DNA from: Bacteroidales bacterium UBA5219 | GTDB taxonomy: Bacteria > Bacteroidota > Bacteroidia > Bacteroidales > ML635J-15 | Direction of reading: 5' to 3' | Assembly (NCBI GenBank): GCA_002412425.1 | Contig: DHVB01000078.1 | Location: 1-56,188, forward strand | DNA length: 56,188 nucleotides | Shown here: one piece after another, positions 16,833 through 26,044 of the stretch | Numbering within the stretch: the stretch's first letter is position 1 | Layout of the letters: each line of letters starts with the position of its first letter | Translations under genes and position numbers: made by a program | The notes under the pieces: generated by a model | Databases searched by the model: none | Told to the model about the DNA's origin: nothing | What the model saw: only the letters and a program-made list of their open reading frames with translations

Positions 16833-16886
16833 AACTTTCTGAACTTTAAAAACTTTATAAACTTTACAAACTTTAAAAACTTTTAT
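16833..16886 (+). repeat. Six tandem 9-bp repeats upstream of the porin gene
   Basis: AACTTT recurs with exact 9-bp spacing at 16833, 16842, 16851, 16860, 16869 and 16878. The units read AACTTTCTG, AACTTTAAA, AACTTTATA, AACTTTACA, AACTTTAAA and AACTTTTAT. The array ends 2 nt before a TATCTTTG -7 box, at the place where the -33 element should lie. Confidence 0.85.
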
Positions 16887-16888
16887 TC

Positions 16889-16896
16889 TATCTTTG
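16889..16896 (+). promoter_or_regulatory. -7 box directly before the porin start
   Basis: TATCTTTG matches TAnnTTTG exactly and ends 4 nt before the GTG start. If it is used, transcription would begin at or beside the start codon and give a leaderless mRNA. No TTTG -33 element is present; the 9-bp repeats occupy that position. Confidence 0.45.
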
Positions 16897-16900
16897 AAGC

Positions 16901-18751
16901 GTGAAAAAAATAATTGTTTTAATATTGTTTGTACAGTTTGCTTATTCTTTATTCTCTCAGCACGAAAATATTGAAAGGCATTTTACATCATATAAGCTCT
17001 ACAACTTGCCTTATGCTGATGATACTTACGATAAAGACACACTTACAGATTCTTTTTTTCTCTATTTACCTCAGCAAAAATACAGCTTACATCCTTTAGG
17101 GCTCCCAAATCTTGGAACAGCATTTTTTCCATCTTTATTTTCAGAAAACCAAACTCACGAATATTGGTTTTTAAGAAATTATATCCCCTACATTAGACAA
17201 CACGACGAAATAGTTTACTTTGATGCCAAAAAACCTTTTACACTTTTTAAATTTGCTGGTGGTGGAAAAGGGCAGGAGTATGTTAGGTTTTTACATACAC
17301 AAAATATTTCGCCAACATTTAATTTCGTATTTAATTATGATATTATAAATTCTGACGGATATTATCAATATTCTAAGTCTAAAATTAATGCAATAAGTCT
17401 CGCAACTGCTTATACTAAACGAAAGTATCAGTCTCATTTTAATTTTATTTTTAACAAAATAAATAACTTAGAAAATGGAGGATTGAGTGATATTGATAAA
17501 TATTTAAACTCTAGTTATTCGGCGGGAACTTATGCAACAAATCTTATGCAGGCACAAAATACAGTTTCACAACTTGGATTTCAATACAATCAGGAGTTTG
17601 GCTTTGGGAAATATGATGTTGATACAATTGTTCAAGGAAACGATACTAGCTTGAATAAAACTTTTGATAGCAAATTTTCAATTATTCATGATTTAAAAGC
17701 TGATAGATATTTTAGAATTTATCAAGATAAACCATCTGCTTATTATCCAAATACATATTTCAACTTAGAAAACACTTTTGATTCATCGGCATATAAAGTT
17801 TTGGATAATAACATACTGTTAAATTTTAATATTGCTCAAAGAGGAAAAATAGAAAAATTTAAAGTTTTAGCAGGTGTAAAATCATATTTATATAATTATG
17901 ACATAGATACTCTTAAATCATATTTGTATTTTTCTAATTCTTTAATTGGAAATTTAATTTTAGAAACTGAGAAATCGCATTTGAATCTTGAAGCAGATTA
18001 TTGTTTTATGGGGTTAGATATTGGAGATTTTGGAATAGCAGGCAAATATTCTTTAGATATTGGGAAGACAATAAATTGGCAATCAGAATTAAATTTAAAC
18101 TCAAGAAATGTTGATGACTTTATATATATATATTCTTCGAATCATTATGCTTGGGAAAATGATTATTATAAGACACAAACTTTTGCTACAAATACAAATT
18201 TGAATTTTGAAAAAATAAAACTTTCTACAGGAATAAACACTAATTTATTACAAAACTATATTGTTTTTAACCAAGAATCTATGCCAGTTCAAATCGCTCA
18301 ATTAAATTTTATTGCAGATGCTTGGCTAGCAAAACGCTTTGATTTTGGTAAGTTCCATTGGCTTTCAAAGTTGAGTTATCAATACATTAAAGATAAAAGT
18401 CGAATACCGCTTCCAGATTTTGTTGCTTATTCTTCGATTTATTTTCAGTCGCCAATGTTTAAAAAAGTAATGATTTTACAATTAGGATTTGATGTTAAAT
18501 ATTTTTCAAAAACTTATTTATATGCTTATAATCCTGCTTTAAGTACTTTTTATTTACAAACAGAGCGTAAATATGGAAATTATCCTAATATGGCTTTCAA
18601 TATTAGTGTGCTCATTAAACGACTTAGAGGTTTTGTAAGAATTAGTAATTTCAACTCTTTTATTATGGGAAAAAATTATTTTGGTTCACATAAAATGCCA
18701 GATAATCCATTCTCGTTTAATTTCGGAATCTCGTGGGAATTTTATGATTAA
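16901..18751 (+). CDS. Putative porin, Bacteroidota type
   Basis: This 616-residue protein has a signal peptide (IIVLILFVQFAYSLFSQ) and then a plug-like segment (HPLGLPNLGTAFFPSLF) and a long series of beta strands, in keeping with the putative porin family of Bacteroidota. The GTG at 16901 is chosen because it gives the complete signal peptide and there is no ATG nearby. The six 9-bp repeats and the adjacent -7 box suggest special control of expression. Substrate unknown. Confidence 0.72.
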   Translation: MKKIIVLILFVQFAYSLFSQHENIERHFTSYKLYNLPYADDTYDKDTLTDSFFLYLPQQKYSLHPLGLPNLGTAFFPSLFSENQTHEYWFLRNYIPYIRQHDEIVYFDAKKPFTLFKFAGGGKGQEYVRFLHTQNISPTFNFVFNYDIINSDGYYQYSKSKINAISLATAYTKRKYQSHFNFIFNKINNLENGGLSDIDKYLNSSYSAGTYATNLMQAQNTVSQLGFQYNQEFGFGKYDVDTIVQGNDTSLNKTFDSKFSIIHDLKADRYFRIYQDKPSAYYPNTYFNLENTFDSSAYKVLDNNILLNFNIAQRGKIEKFKVLAGVKSYLYNYDIDTLKSYLYFSNSLIGNLILETEKSHLNLEADYCFMGLDIGDFGIAGKYSLDIGKTINWQSELNLNSRNVDDFIYIYSSNHYAWENDYYKTQTFATNTNLNFEKIKLSTGINTNLLQNYIVFNQESMPVQIAQLNFIADAWLAKRFDFGKFHWLSKLSYQYIKDKSRIPLPDFVAYSSIYFQSPMFKKVMILQLGFDVKYFSKTYLYAYNPALSTFYLQTERKYGNYPNMAFNISVLIKRLRGFVRISNFNSFIMGKNYFGSHKMPDNPFSFNFGISWEFYD

Positions 18752-18834
18752 TTCATAAATTGTTGAAAAAATTTTCGTTTAAATTAATCTATATAAGAAT
18801 ATTTTTTGTTACATTGTAAAAAAATAAATTTTAC

Positions 18835-20271
18835 GTGAGCCCAAAACCAGGAAGTCATATAAAAAGTTTTAGAATTTTTACTATTGTATTATTTGTAATT
18901 CTTCTAATTTTAGGATTGTTTGCTGTCTTGCATTACTTTAAATTTGGTTTTGGCATTGAAGAAAGCAAACGAGATTATGAAGAAATAATAGAATCTAAAG
19001 AACTAAGAGTTGTTTTAGCAACAAATCCTATCGACTATTTTATTTATCAAGGTCAGCCTATGGGTTTTCAGTTAGAAATGTTAGAAAGTTTTGCAAAATC
19101 TAAAGGTTTAGAGTTAGTAATAAAAATTGAAAACGATGCTCAAAAAGGTGTGGAAATGTTGTTAGACAGAGAATGCGATATATTGGCTCAAGGAATTATA
19201 AACTCTTTAAGTCAAGAAGCTTATGTTAATTATACTTTGCCAATTCGTTCTACACGTTTAGTTTTGGTTAAGCATGTTCCTAAAAATGAGGATATTTTAA
19301 ATTTAAAACCAGATACAGATGGTAATACAACACTTAAATATATTTATGTCGCTAAAAATCAGACAGATATAAAGGTTTTGAAAACTTATTTAACAGAAAT
19401 AATCCCTAATTTTTATTTAGTAGAAATTGATTCTTTATCTAACGAAGCAATAATAAAAAATGTTTCAGAAGGAATTTTTGATTTTACAGTTGTCGATTAT
19501 AATATTGCGAAAATTAGTGAAAGTTATTGGCACAATATCGATTATTCCACAGATGTAAGTGTAAGTAAAAATATTTCATGGTCGCTTCGTCCAGAATCTA
19601 AACAATTATTGGATAGTGTGAATTTTTGGCTTGAAGACTTCTTGCAATCAAACGATTACAGAAGGTTAAATCTAAAATATATAAACAATAATAAAAATTT
19701 GGTTGATTTAGAAAGTGATTTTTATTCCATTAGCACAGGAAAAATTAGTGAATATGATGATAAAATTCGCAAATACAGCAAGTTAATAAATTGGGATTGG
19801 CGTTTAGTATCATCATTAATTTATGAAGAGTCTAGATTTAACCCTGATTTAGTAAGTTGGGCAGGAGCTTATGGACTAATGCAGCTAATGCCAGTAACAT
19901 TTAATACTTTTAAAGATCCGGAAAAATCAGGGATTGATGCTCAAATTTATTCTGGAGTAAAATATATAGAGTTTCTTGATAAAAAGTTTTTAGAGCAAGT
20001 TCCTAAACAAGAAGATAGAATTTATTTTGTGCTGGCATCTTATAATATAGGTCCAGGACATGTTGAAGACGCTATGAGACTTGCAGAAAAGTACAAAGAT
20101 GATGTCTCTTCTTGGGAGTCAGTTGCTTTTTATCTTTCTAATATGTCAAATGCAAAATACTATAAAGATCCTGTGGTAATTCATGGATACTATCCAGGTA
20201 TATATGCTGTGAGCTTTGCAGAATCAATTGTCAAAAGGTATAAACACTATCAAAATGTTATACCTAAATGA
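18835..20271 (+). CDS. MltF-like membrane-bound lytic transglycosylase
   Basis: The 478-residue protein has an N-terminal membrane anchor (about residues 13-34), a periplasmic solute-binding-protein-like domain (about 56-285, starting LRVVLATNPIDYFIYQGQPMG) and a C-terminal SLT domain. The SLT motifs are clear: YEESRFNPD with catalytic Glu332, GAYGLMQLMP, and LASYNIGPGHVEDA. This is the MltF architecture; such enzymes cleave peptidoglycan to 1,6-anhydro-MurNAc products. The start is GTG; an upstream alternative is not apparent. Confidence 0.9.
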   Translation: MSPKPGSHIKSFRIFTIVLFVILLILGLFAVLHYFKFGFGIEESKRDYEEIIESKELRVVLATNPIDYFIYQGQPMGFQLEMLESFAKSKGLELVIKIENDAQKGVEMLLDRECDILAQGIINSLSQEAYVNYTLPIRSTRLVLVKHVPKNEDILNLKPDTDGNTTLKYIYVAKNQTDIKVLKTYLTEIIPNFYLVEIDSLSNEAIIKNVSEGIFDFTVVDYNIAKISESYWHNIDYSTDVSVSKNISWSLRPESKQLLDSVNFWLEDFLQSNDYRRLNLKYINNNKNLVDLESDFYSISTGKISEYDDKIRKYSKLINWDWRLVSSLIYEESRFNPDLVSWAGAYGLMQLMPVTFNTFKDPEKSGIDAQIYSGVKYIEFLDKKFLEQVPKQEDRIYFVLASYNIGPGHVEDAMRLAEKYKDDVSSWESVAFYLSNMSNAKYYKDPVVIHGYYPGIYAVSFAESIVKRYKHYQNVIPK

Positions 20272-20272
20272 T

Positions 20273-22222
20273 TTACTCAACAATAAATTTAAAGTTTAAA
20301 ACTTCATTATCAGAAATAGCATTTAAAATATAAACACCACTTTGTAAGTTGCTTATATCGATGTTGATTATGTCTTTTAAATTGGTACGTGTTATTAGAC
20401 ATTTTCCGCTAATATCATAAATATTTAAAACATCAACTTTTACTTTTCCTAAATCAATAAAAATTTGCGAACTAGCAGGATTTGGGAAAATTGAAATGTT
20501 TTGGCTAATATTTGTTATCGAAGAAGATACAATACCATTACCTTTTAAAATTATTTTAAAATTACTTTGTTCAGAATCATTAGTTAATAATAGCTGAGCA
20601 GTTTTTAATCCTTGACTTATTGGTATAAATTTCACACCTAAGTTGATTGTGCTTACTGGGTTTAAGCATGAGTCAATATTTTCGTCAAATTCAAGTGCAA
20701 AATTATCAGCATTATTACCTTGAATTACAAAAAGATTTTCATTAGTAAAACAAATATAGTCACCGCCGTCTGTTGAAATATTTAAACTAATTGTAAGTGT
20801 ATCATCGTTAAAAACTATATTTCCAAAATCTAAAGTTTGTCCATTATTTATAATCTCATTATCTTTTTTAACAATAAGATTTGATTTCTTTCTAAAAATA
20901 TATGCAGAGCCAGAATTGTTTAAATAGTTTTGATTATTTATATCATGGTCTTCTTGGTTTGCTGTAACAATGAAGTTATAGCCTTGAATTGCAACTTTAT
21001 ATCCAAAAGAGTCGTTAAGACTTCTATCACTAGCACATAATTTTTGTATTTGTACCCAGTTATTGTTTTGCAATTCAAAAAGATAAGCAGAACCAGCATT
21101 AGAAAAGTTATTTCCTCCATTTATATCGTGGTCTTCAAGATCTGCACCAACAATTGCATAATTTCCACTTATTGCTACGGATTGACCAAATCTATCATTG
21201 GCTTCTAAATCTGAAGGTATTAGTTTTGTTTGTTGTTCCCAAGTGTTTGAACTATATTTAAAAATGTATGCAGCCCCACTTGATGTTAAACTAGAACTTT
21301 CGTCGTGATAATGAGCGCCAACTATGATATAATCACCGCTTATAGAAACAGAGTATCCGAAATTGCTTTCAGCTTTTCTATCATCAGCAACTAGTTTTTG
21401 TTTTATAGTCCAAGTGTTATTTTCTTTTTCTAAATAATAAACTGCACCAGCATTTGTTTTGGGTGTATAACCATTTGCGTTGTAATCTTGCAAATAAGCA
21501 CCCACAACTAATCTGTTTCCTTCTATAGCAAGCGAAGCACCAAAATAATCAGCAGTTCTTCTATCATGAGCAACCATTTTTTGTGTTTCTGTCCAAGTTC
21601 CTCCTTGATTTTTAAAATAGTAAACTGCTCCAGCCATATCTGTTTGATTTCCACCATTTTCATCAGTGCCTTGTGCATAAGCACCAATTACAATGTCATT
21701 TCCGCTAATTCCTACAGAACAACCAAACCAATCTTGTGTGTTTCGGTCAGATGCACAAATTTTTTGTATTTCTGTCCAATTGCCACCAATGTTTTTAAAA
21801 ACGTAAGCCGAACCAGTGTTTAATTTTGTGTTTTGTCCATTTTCATCTTCATCTTCTTGTGGAGCGCCAACAACAATAAAATCACCATCAATAGCAACAG
21901 AATGACCAAAATAGTCTCCACCACTTCTATCGCTTGCTACTATTTTTTGGTAAAAAATCCATTCTCCACTTTCATTCTTGAAAATATAAGCAGCACCAGC
22001 ATCTGTTAAAATATTTTCTTCACTATTATCTGCATCTTTTTTTTCTTGATTAGCCCCTATAATGGCAAAATCTCCACTTATGGCAACAGAAGCACCAAAG
22101 AGAGCATTGTTTGCTCTTTCGTTAGCAGTTATTTTTAATCTTTCAGTCCAATCTTGTGAAAATGCAAAATTTGCAACAAGTGCAAAAATAAATGTTACTT
22201 TAATTTTAAAAAATATTTTCAT
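20273..22222 (-). CDS. FG-GAP-type beta-propeller protein with T9SS type A sorting domain
   Basis: The 649-residue precursor has a signal peptide (1-22, ending ANFAFS). Seven repeats of about 50-60 residues follow, each with a core like FGxSVAISGDxxIVGA preceded by an AYIFK-type strand, which fits a seven-bladed propeller. A domain reminiscent of choice-of-anchor D modules lies at about 470-560, and the C-terminus (ISIFPNPASSQIFIDLG...KFIVE) is a type A sorting domain. It is therefore a T9SS-exported surface or secreted protein, perhaps adhesive. It converges on the transglycosylase gene with only 1 nt between them. Confidence 0.9.
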   Translation of the reverse strand: MKIFFKIKVTFIFALVANFAFSQDWTERLKITANERANNALFGASVAISGDFAIIGANQEKKDADNSEENILTDAGAAYIFKNESGEWIFYQKIVASDRSGGDYFGHSVAIDGDFIVVGAPQEDEDENGQNTKLNTGSAYVFKNIGGNWTEIQKICASDRNTQDWFGCSVGISGNDIVIGAYAQGTDENGGNQTDMAGAVYYFKNQGGTWTETQKMVAHDRRTADYFGASLAIEGNRLVVGAYLQDYNANGYTPKTNAGAVYYLEKENNTWTIKQKLVADDRKAESNFGYSVSISGDYIIVGAHYHDESSSLTSSGAAYIFKYSSNTWEQQTKLIPSDLEANDRFGQSVAISGNYAIVGADLEDHDINGGNNFSNAGSAYLFELQNNNWVQIQKLCASDRSLNDSFGYKVAIQGYNFIVTANQEDHDINNQNYLNNSGSAYIFRKKSNLIVKKDNEIINNGQTLDFGNIVFNDDTLTISLNISTDGGDYICFTNENLFVIQGNNADNFALEFDENIDSCLNPVSTINLGVKFIPISQGLKTAQLLLTNDSEQSNFKIILKGNGIVSSSITNISQNISIFPNPASSQIFIDLGKVKVDVLNIYDISGKCLITRTNLKDIINIDISNLQSGVYILNAISDNEVLNFKFIVE

Positions 22223-22242
22223 AGTCTTTAGTTTTAAAAATA

Positions 22243-22250
22243 CAAAGATA
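22243..22250 (-). promoter_or_regulatory. -7 box of the beta-propeller gene
   Basis: CAAAGATA on the plus strand reads TATCTTTG on the minus strand, an exact TAnnTTTG match 21 nt before the start codon. No TTTG is found at the usual -33 distance. Confidence 0.45.
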
Positions 22251-22362
22251 AAAAATTAATTCTTTATTGACTTTTAAATCCTAGAAATTATAGCTAACCA
22301 TTAAGATTTCATATTTAATGTAAAAAAATGCAAAATTTGTGTTGTTGTATTAAAATAATTAC

Positions 22363-22390
22363 TATTTTTGACCGAACGTTCAGTCAAAAA
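22363..22390 (+). promoter_or_regulatory. Promoter overlapped by a 26-bp palindromic operator
   Basis: TATTTTTG at 22363-22370 is an exact TAnnTTTG -7 box. It is covered by a palindrome at 22365-22390 centred on GAACGTTC, with arms TTTTTGAC and GTCAAAAA; only one base pair is mismatched. A TTG at 22342-22344 gives an 18-nt spacer. A dimeric repressor, for example of the TetR family, bound here would block the ATPase promoter. The cognate regulator is not encoded in the window. Confidence 0.65.
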
Positions 22391-22411
22391 AATATATAAA
22401 TATAAAAAACT

Positions 22412-25285
22412 ATGCAATACAAGGGTTTAACAACAACAGAGGTTGAGCAAAACCGACAAGTTTATGGGTCAAATCTTATAACACAGCATAAAAAAAGGTC
22501 TGCTTTTAAATTGTTTTTAGAAAAATTTAATGACCCTTTGATAAAAATATTACTAATTGCTGCTTTAATATCTTTTGGAATTGGTTTTGTTAACGATCAA
22601 TTTATCGAAGCTATCGGAATATTATTTGCAATTTTTTTAGCAACAGGTATAGGCTTTTGGTTTGAATATGATGCTAACAAAAAATTCGATATTTTAAATT
22701 TAGTAAATAATGATACTTTGGTAAAAGTTATTCGAGACGGATTTGTTACCGAAGTTAGAAAAGGAGATATTGTTGTTGGTGATTATGTTATTTTGTCTGT
22801 CGGTGATGAAGTGCCAGCTGATGGGATTTTGATAGAGTCTGTTTCTTTATTAGTAGATGAATCGAGTTTGACAGGTGAACCATCTACGAGAAAAGGCGTA
22901 GATCTCAATGAATTTAAAAAAGAAAGCACTTTCCCATATAATAAGGTGTTGCGAAGTTCTAAAATTCTTGATGGAAGCGGAATTTTTGTAGTTGACGCAG
23001 TTGGTGATAGTACAGAATATGGAAAAGTAGCAAAAAGCTCTGTGGAAATATCTAATGTAAAAACTCCACTTAATATTCAATTAGAAAAGTTAGCTGGATT
23101 TATTGGTGTTGTCGGTACTAGCGTAGCTATTTTAACTTTTTTTGCACTTCTGATTAAAGATTTAATGTTAAAAAAGATTAGCTTAACTTTTGAACAATCA
23201 TATTTCTTTATAAGCATTATTATATTTTTTGCTATTCTTAGTTTAAAATTGTGGTTTCCATATTTTAGCAGTTTTAAAGAAATGCTTTTTAAGAAAAAAA
23301 GTGTGTTTTTAGAAAAAGTTGAAAAAATAAAAACAATCAAACTTTTTGTTATTGCTCTCTTAGTGTTGATACTAAGTGTTTTAGTGTCCTTGATTTTCGA
23401 TTTTCATGTTTTAGAAAAATCGGCTTGGATGGATATTCCTACTGCCTCAAGGATTTTACAATATTTTATGGTTGCTGTAACTTTAGTCGTTGTTACTGTT
23501 CCCGAAGGTTTACCAATGAGCGTTACTCTTTGCTTAGCTTTGAGTATGAGAAATATGCTGAAGTCAAATAATTTGGTTAGAAAAATGCAAGCAACCGAAA
23601 CCATGGGAGCTTGTACAGTTATTTGTACCGATAAAACTGGAACTTTAACAAAAAATCAAATGGAAGTTGTTGAAGCTATGTTTTTTGGAAGAGAAGTTTT
23701 GGATTTTAATGGTGGCGATGATAATTTGATTTTTATAAAAGAAAATATTTCTGCAAACTCAACTGCAGATTTAGATTATTCTGATGAAACAAAAATAAAA
23801 GGTGTTGGAAATCCAACAGAATCTGCTTTGTTGTTGTGGCTTCATAAAATGCACTGCCCATATGAAAAAGTTAGAAATGCTACAGAAGTTCTAGAACAAT
23901 TGAGTTTTTCAACAGATAGAAAATACATGGCAAGTGTTGTGTTTTCGCCAATCTTAAATAAGAAAGTTTTGTATGTAAAAGGTGCTTCGGAAATACTTTT
24001 TCATATGTCGAAGCAAGTTTATTGCGAAGACGGAGTTAAACCAAATTCAGAATGTAGTGATCTTATAAAAACAATTTTGGCAAAAAACCATTCTCAAGCA
24101 CTAAGAACTTTAGGCTTTGCTTATGAAATATTAGAAGATGATACTCCTAGAATTGAAGATGCAAAATTAGTAAATCATAATTTAACTTTTTATGGTTTTG
24201 TAGGAATCCAAGATCCAATTAGAGATGATGTTAACGAAGCAGTAGCAACTTGTCTTAAAGCAGGAATTGATATAATAATTGTTACAGGCGACACTTATGG
24301 AATTGCTGTTGAAATTGCTAAAAAAATAGGATTGTTAAATGCTGATTATGATGAAAAAGCAGTTCTAACAGGTGATGAATTTAGTAGTTTAACTGATGAA
24401 GAATTATTGTTGAGACTAAAAGACCTTAAAATATTATGTCGTGCTAGACCTTTAGATAAAAAACGATTGGTTCAGTTACTTCAAGAGTTGGGAGAAGTGG
24501 TTGCAGTAACTGGTGACGGAACAAACGATGCTCCAGCCTTGAATTTTGCTCACGTTGGACTTTCTATGGGTAGTGGAACTGCTGTAGCAAAAGAAGCAAG
24601 CGACATTACTATTATGGACGACTCTTTTAACAGTATAGGCTCAGCAGTTTTGTGGGGAAGAACTTTGTATCAAAATATTCAAAGATTTGTAGTATTCCAA
24701 TTAAGTATAAATCTTGTAGCAATGCTTATTGTTTTTATCGGTTCTATTGTTGGACATGAAATTCCTCTTACTATAACTCAAATGTTGTGGATTAATTTAA
24801 TAATGGACACTTTCGCAGCAGGAGCATTTGCTAGTTTACCACCAAATAAATCTGTAATGAATAATAAACCAAGAAAAAGCAATGAATTTATTATAAACAA
24901 AACAATGAGGAACAGTATTTTTATAACAGGACTTAGTTTTGTCGTTATATTGTTAGCTCTATTATATTATTTTACAGACGAAGATGGAAATATCTCTATA
25001 TATAATTTGAGCTTGTTTTTCACTACATTTGTAATGCTACAGTTTTGGAATATGTTTAATGTAAAAGCTTTATTTACAGGAAAATCTGCTCTGAAATCGC
25101 TACACAAAAGTAAGGCATTTTTAACTGTAGCACTAGCTATTTTAGTAGGACAAATATTCATAGTACAATTTGGCGGTGAAATGTTTAGAACAGTACCAAT
25201 TTCGTTTGTTGATTGGCTTATAATATTTGGTGCAACTTCTTTAGTTTTGTGGATTGGCGAAATAAAAAGATTAATTTTTGGTTAA
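22412..25285 (+). CDS. P-type Ca2+-transporting ATPase (PMCA-like)
   Basis: This 957-residue protein has the P-type core: actuator motif SSLTGEPS, the TM4 motif VPEGLP, phosphorylation site CTDKTGTLTKN with Asp407, and GDGTNDAPAL. The Asn and Asp of the INLIMDT segment fit a Ca2+-pump transport site, as in PMCA-type pumps. It should export Ca2+ from the cytoplasm. It has an insertion of about 80 residues between TM3 and TM4 (about 248-330) holding two extra hydrophobic stretches. HutD follows after 12 nt. A palindromic operator covers its promoter. Confidence 0.92.
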   Translation: MQYKGLTTTEVEQNRQVYGSNLITQHKKRSAFKLFLEKFNDPLIKILLIAALISFGIGFVNDQFIEAIGILFAIFLATGIGFWFEYDANKKFDILNLVNNDTLVKVIRDGFVTEVRKGDIVVGDYVILSVGDEVPADGILIESVSLLVDESSLTGEPSTRKGVDLNEFKKESTFPYNKVLRSSKILDGSGIFVVDAVGDSTEYGKVAKSSVEISNVKTPLNIQLEKLAGFIGVVGTSVAILTFFALLIKDLMLKKISLTFEQSYFFISIIIFFAILSLKLWFPYFSSFKEMLFKKKSVFLEKVEKIKTIKLFVIALLVLILSVLVSLIFDFHVLEKSAWMDIPTASRILQYFMVAVTLVVVTVPEGLPMSVTLCLALSMRNMLKSNNLVRKMQATETMGACTVICTDKTGTLTKNQMEVVEAMFFGREVLDFNGGDDNLIFIKENISANSTADLDYSDETKIKGVGNPTESALLLWLHKMHCPYEKVRNATEVLEQLSFSTDRKYMASVVFSPILNKKVLYVKGASEILFHMSKQVYCEDGVKPNSECSDLIKTILAKNHSQALRTLGFAYEILEDDTPRIEDAKLVNHNLTFYGFVGIQDPIRDDVNEAVATCLKAGIDIIIVTGDTYGIAVEIAKKIGLLNADYDEKAVLTGDEFSSLTDEELLLRLKDLKILCRARPLDKKRLVQLLQELGEVVAVTGDGTNDAPALNFAHVGLSMGSGTAVAKEASDITIMDDSFNSIGSAVLWGRTLYQNIQRFVVFQLSINLVAMLIVFIGSIVGHEIPLTITQMLWINLIMDTFAAGAFASLPPNKSVMNNKPRKSNEFIINKTMRNSIFITGLSFVVILLALLYYFTDEDGNISIYNLSLFFTTFVMLQFWNMFNVKALFTGKSALKSLHKSKAFLTVALAILVGQIFIVQFGGEMFRTVPISFVDWLIIFGATSLVLWIGEIKRLIFG

Positions 25286-25297
25286 TTTTTATAAAAT

Positions 25298-25873
25298 ATG
25301 GAGATGCTTGTAATACAAAAACAATCTCATAAAACAACAAACTGGTCAGGCGGAACTACAACAGAACTTTTTATCTACCCAAGGGAAAGTGAGTATCAAA
25401 AGCGAAATTTCCTGTTTCGAGTAAGTACCGCAACTATTGAAATTAAGGAGTCTCAGTTTACAAAACTTGACGAAGTTAATCGCAAAATAATGATTTTAGA
25501 CGGAAAAATCGAGCTAATTCACGAGGGTAGGTACTCCAAAAACTTAGACAAATTTGATACTGATACATTTTCTGGAGAGTGGAATACTCGGAGCATTGGC
25601 AAAGCTACAGATTTTAATTTGATGACAAAAGGAAATGTAAATGGTCATATGCTACACTTGGGATTTGAAACAGAAAATACTAAAACAGTTAATTTTAATG
25701 TAAAAACTCAAAAGGCTTTATTTTATATTTATTCTGGCAAATTGCAAATATGCGATAAAACTGTAGAAAGTGGAGATGTTATTTTTTTAGAAACTTTGTC
25801 TAACAATAAAAGCATTGATGTTAAGGCTGTTACAAAATCTGATATAATTGTTGTTGAACTCGCAGGATTTTGA
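25298..25873 (+). CDS. HutD/Ves family protein
   Basis: A 191-residue cupin-like protein with the HutD signature: the WSGGTTTELFIYP start, FLFRVSTATIE, SQFTKLDEVNRKIMILDGKIEL and GDVIFLE. HutD/Ves proteins are accessory to histidine use or of unknown role; no hut genes lie here. It follows the Ca2+ ATPase by 12 nt and is probably co-transcribed, which does not suggest histidine metabolism. The overlapping ATG codons at 25298 and 25304 are both usable. Confidence 0.85.
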   Translation: MEMLVIQKQSHKTTNWSGGTTTELFIYPRESEYQKRNFLFRVSTATIEIKESQFTKLDEVNRKIMILDGKIELIHEGRYSKNLDKFDTDTFSGEWNTRSIGKATDFNLMTKGNVNGHMLHLGFETENTKTVNFNVKTQKALFYIYSGKLQICDKTVESGDVIFLETLSNNKSIDVKAVTKSDIIVVELAGF

Positions 25874-25998
25874 TAATATAAAATTTGTCATACGCTAAAA
25901 GTATAATCTAATATTTTAAAAGTGTTGTAAAAATAGTGTTTTGTATAAAATGCAATTACTTGTTGAACATTTTATGCTTTAACTTGTTGATTTAATAG

Positions 25999-26037
25999 TT
26001 CTTAAATAAGAATTATTATTATTAAGAATTATTATTA
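25999..26037 (+). promoter_or_regulatory. Palindrome and 15-bp direct repeats before the PerR-like gene
   Basis: TTCTTAAATAAGAA (25999-26012) is a perfect palindrome. TAAGAATTATTATTA occurs at 26007-26021 and again at 26023-26037, ending 7 nt before the ATG. Fur/PerR proteins bind AT-rich inverted or repeated hexamer-like sites and usually regulate themselves, so these are candidate autoregulatory boxes. The match is by pattern only. Confidence 0.4.
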
Positions 26038-26044
26038 TTTAGAA

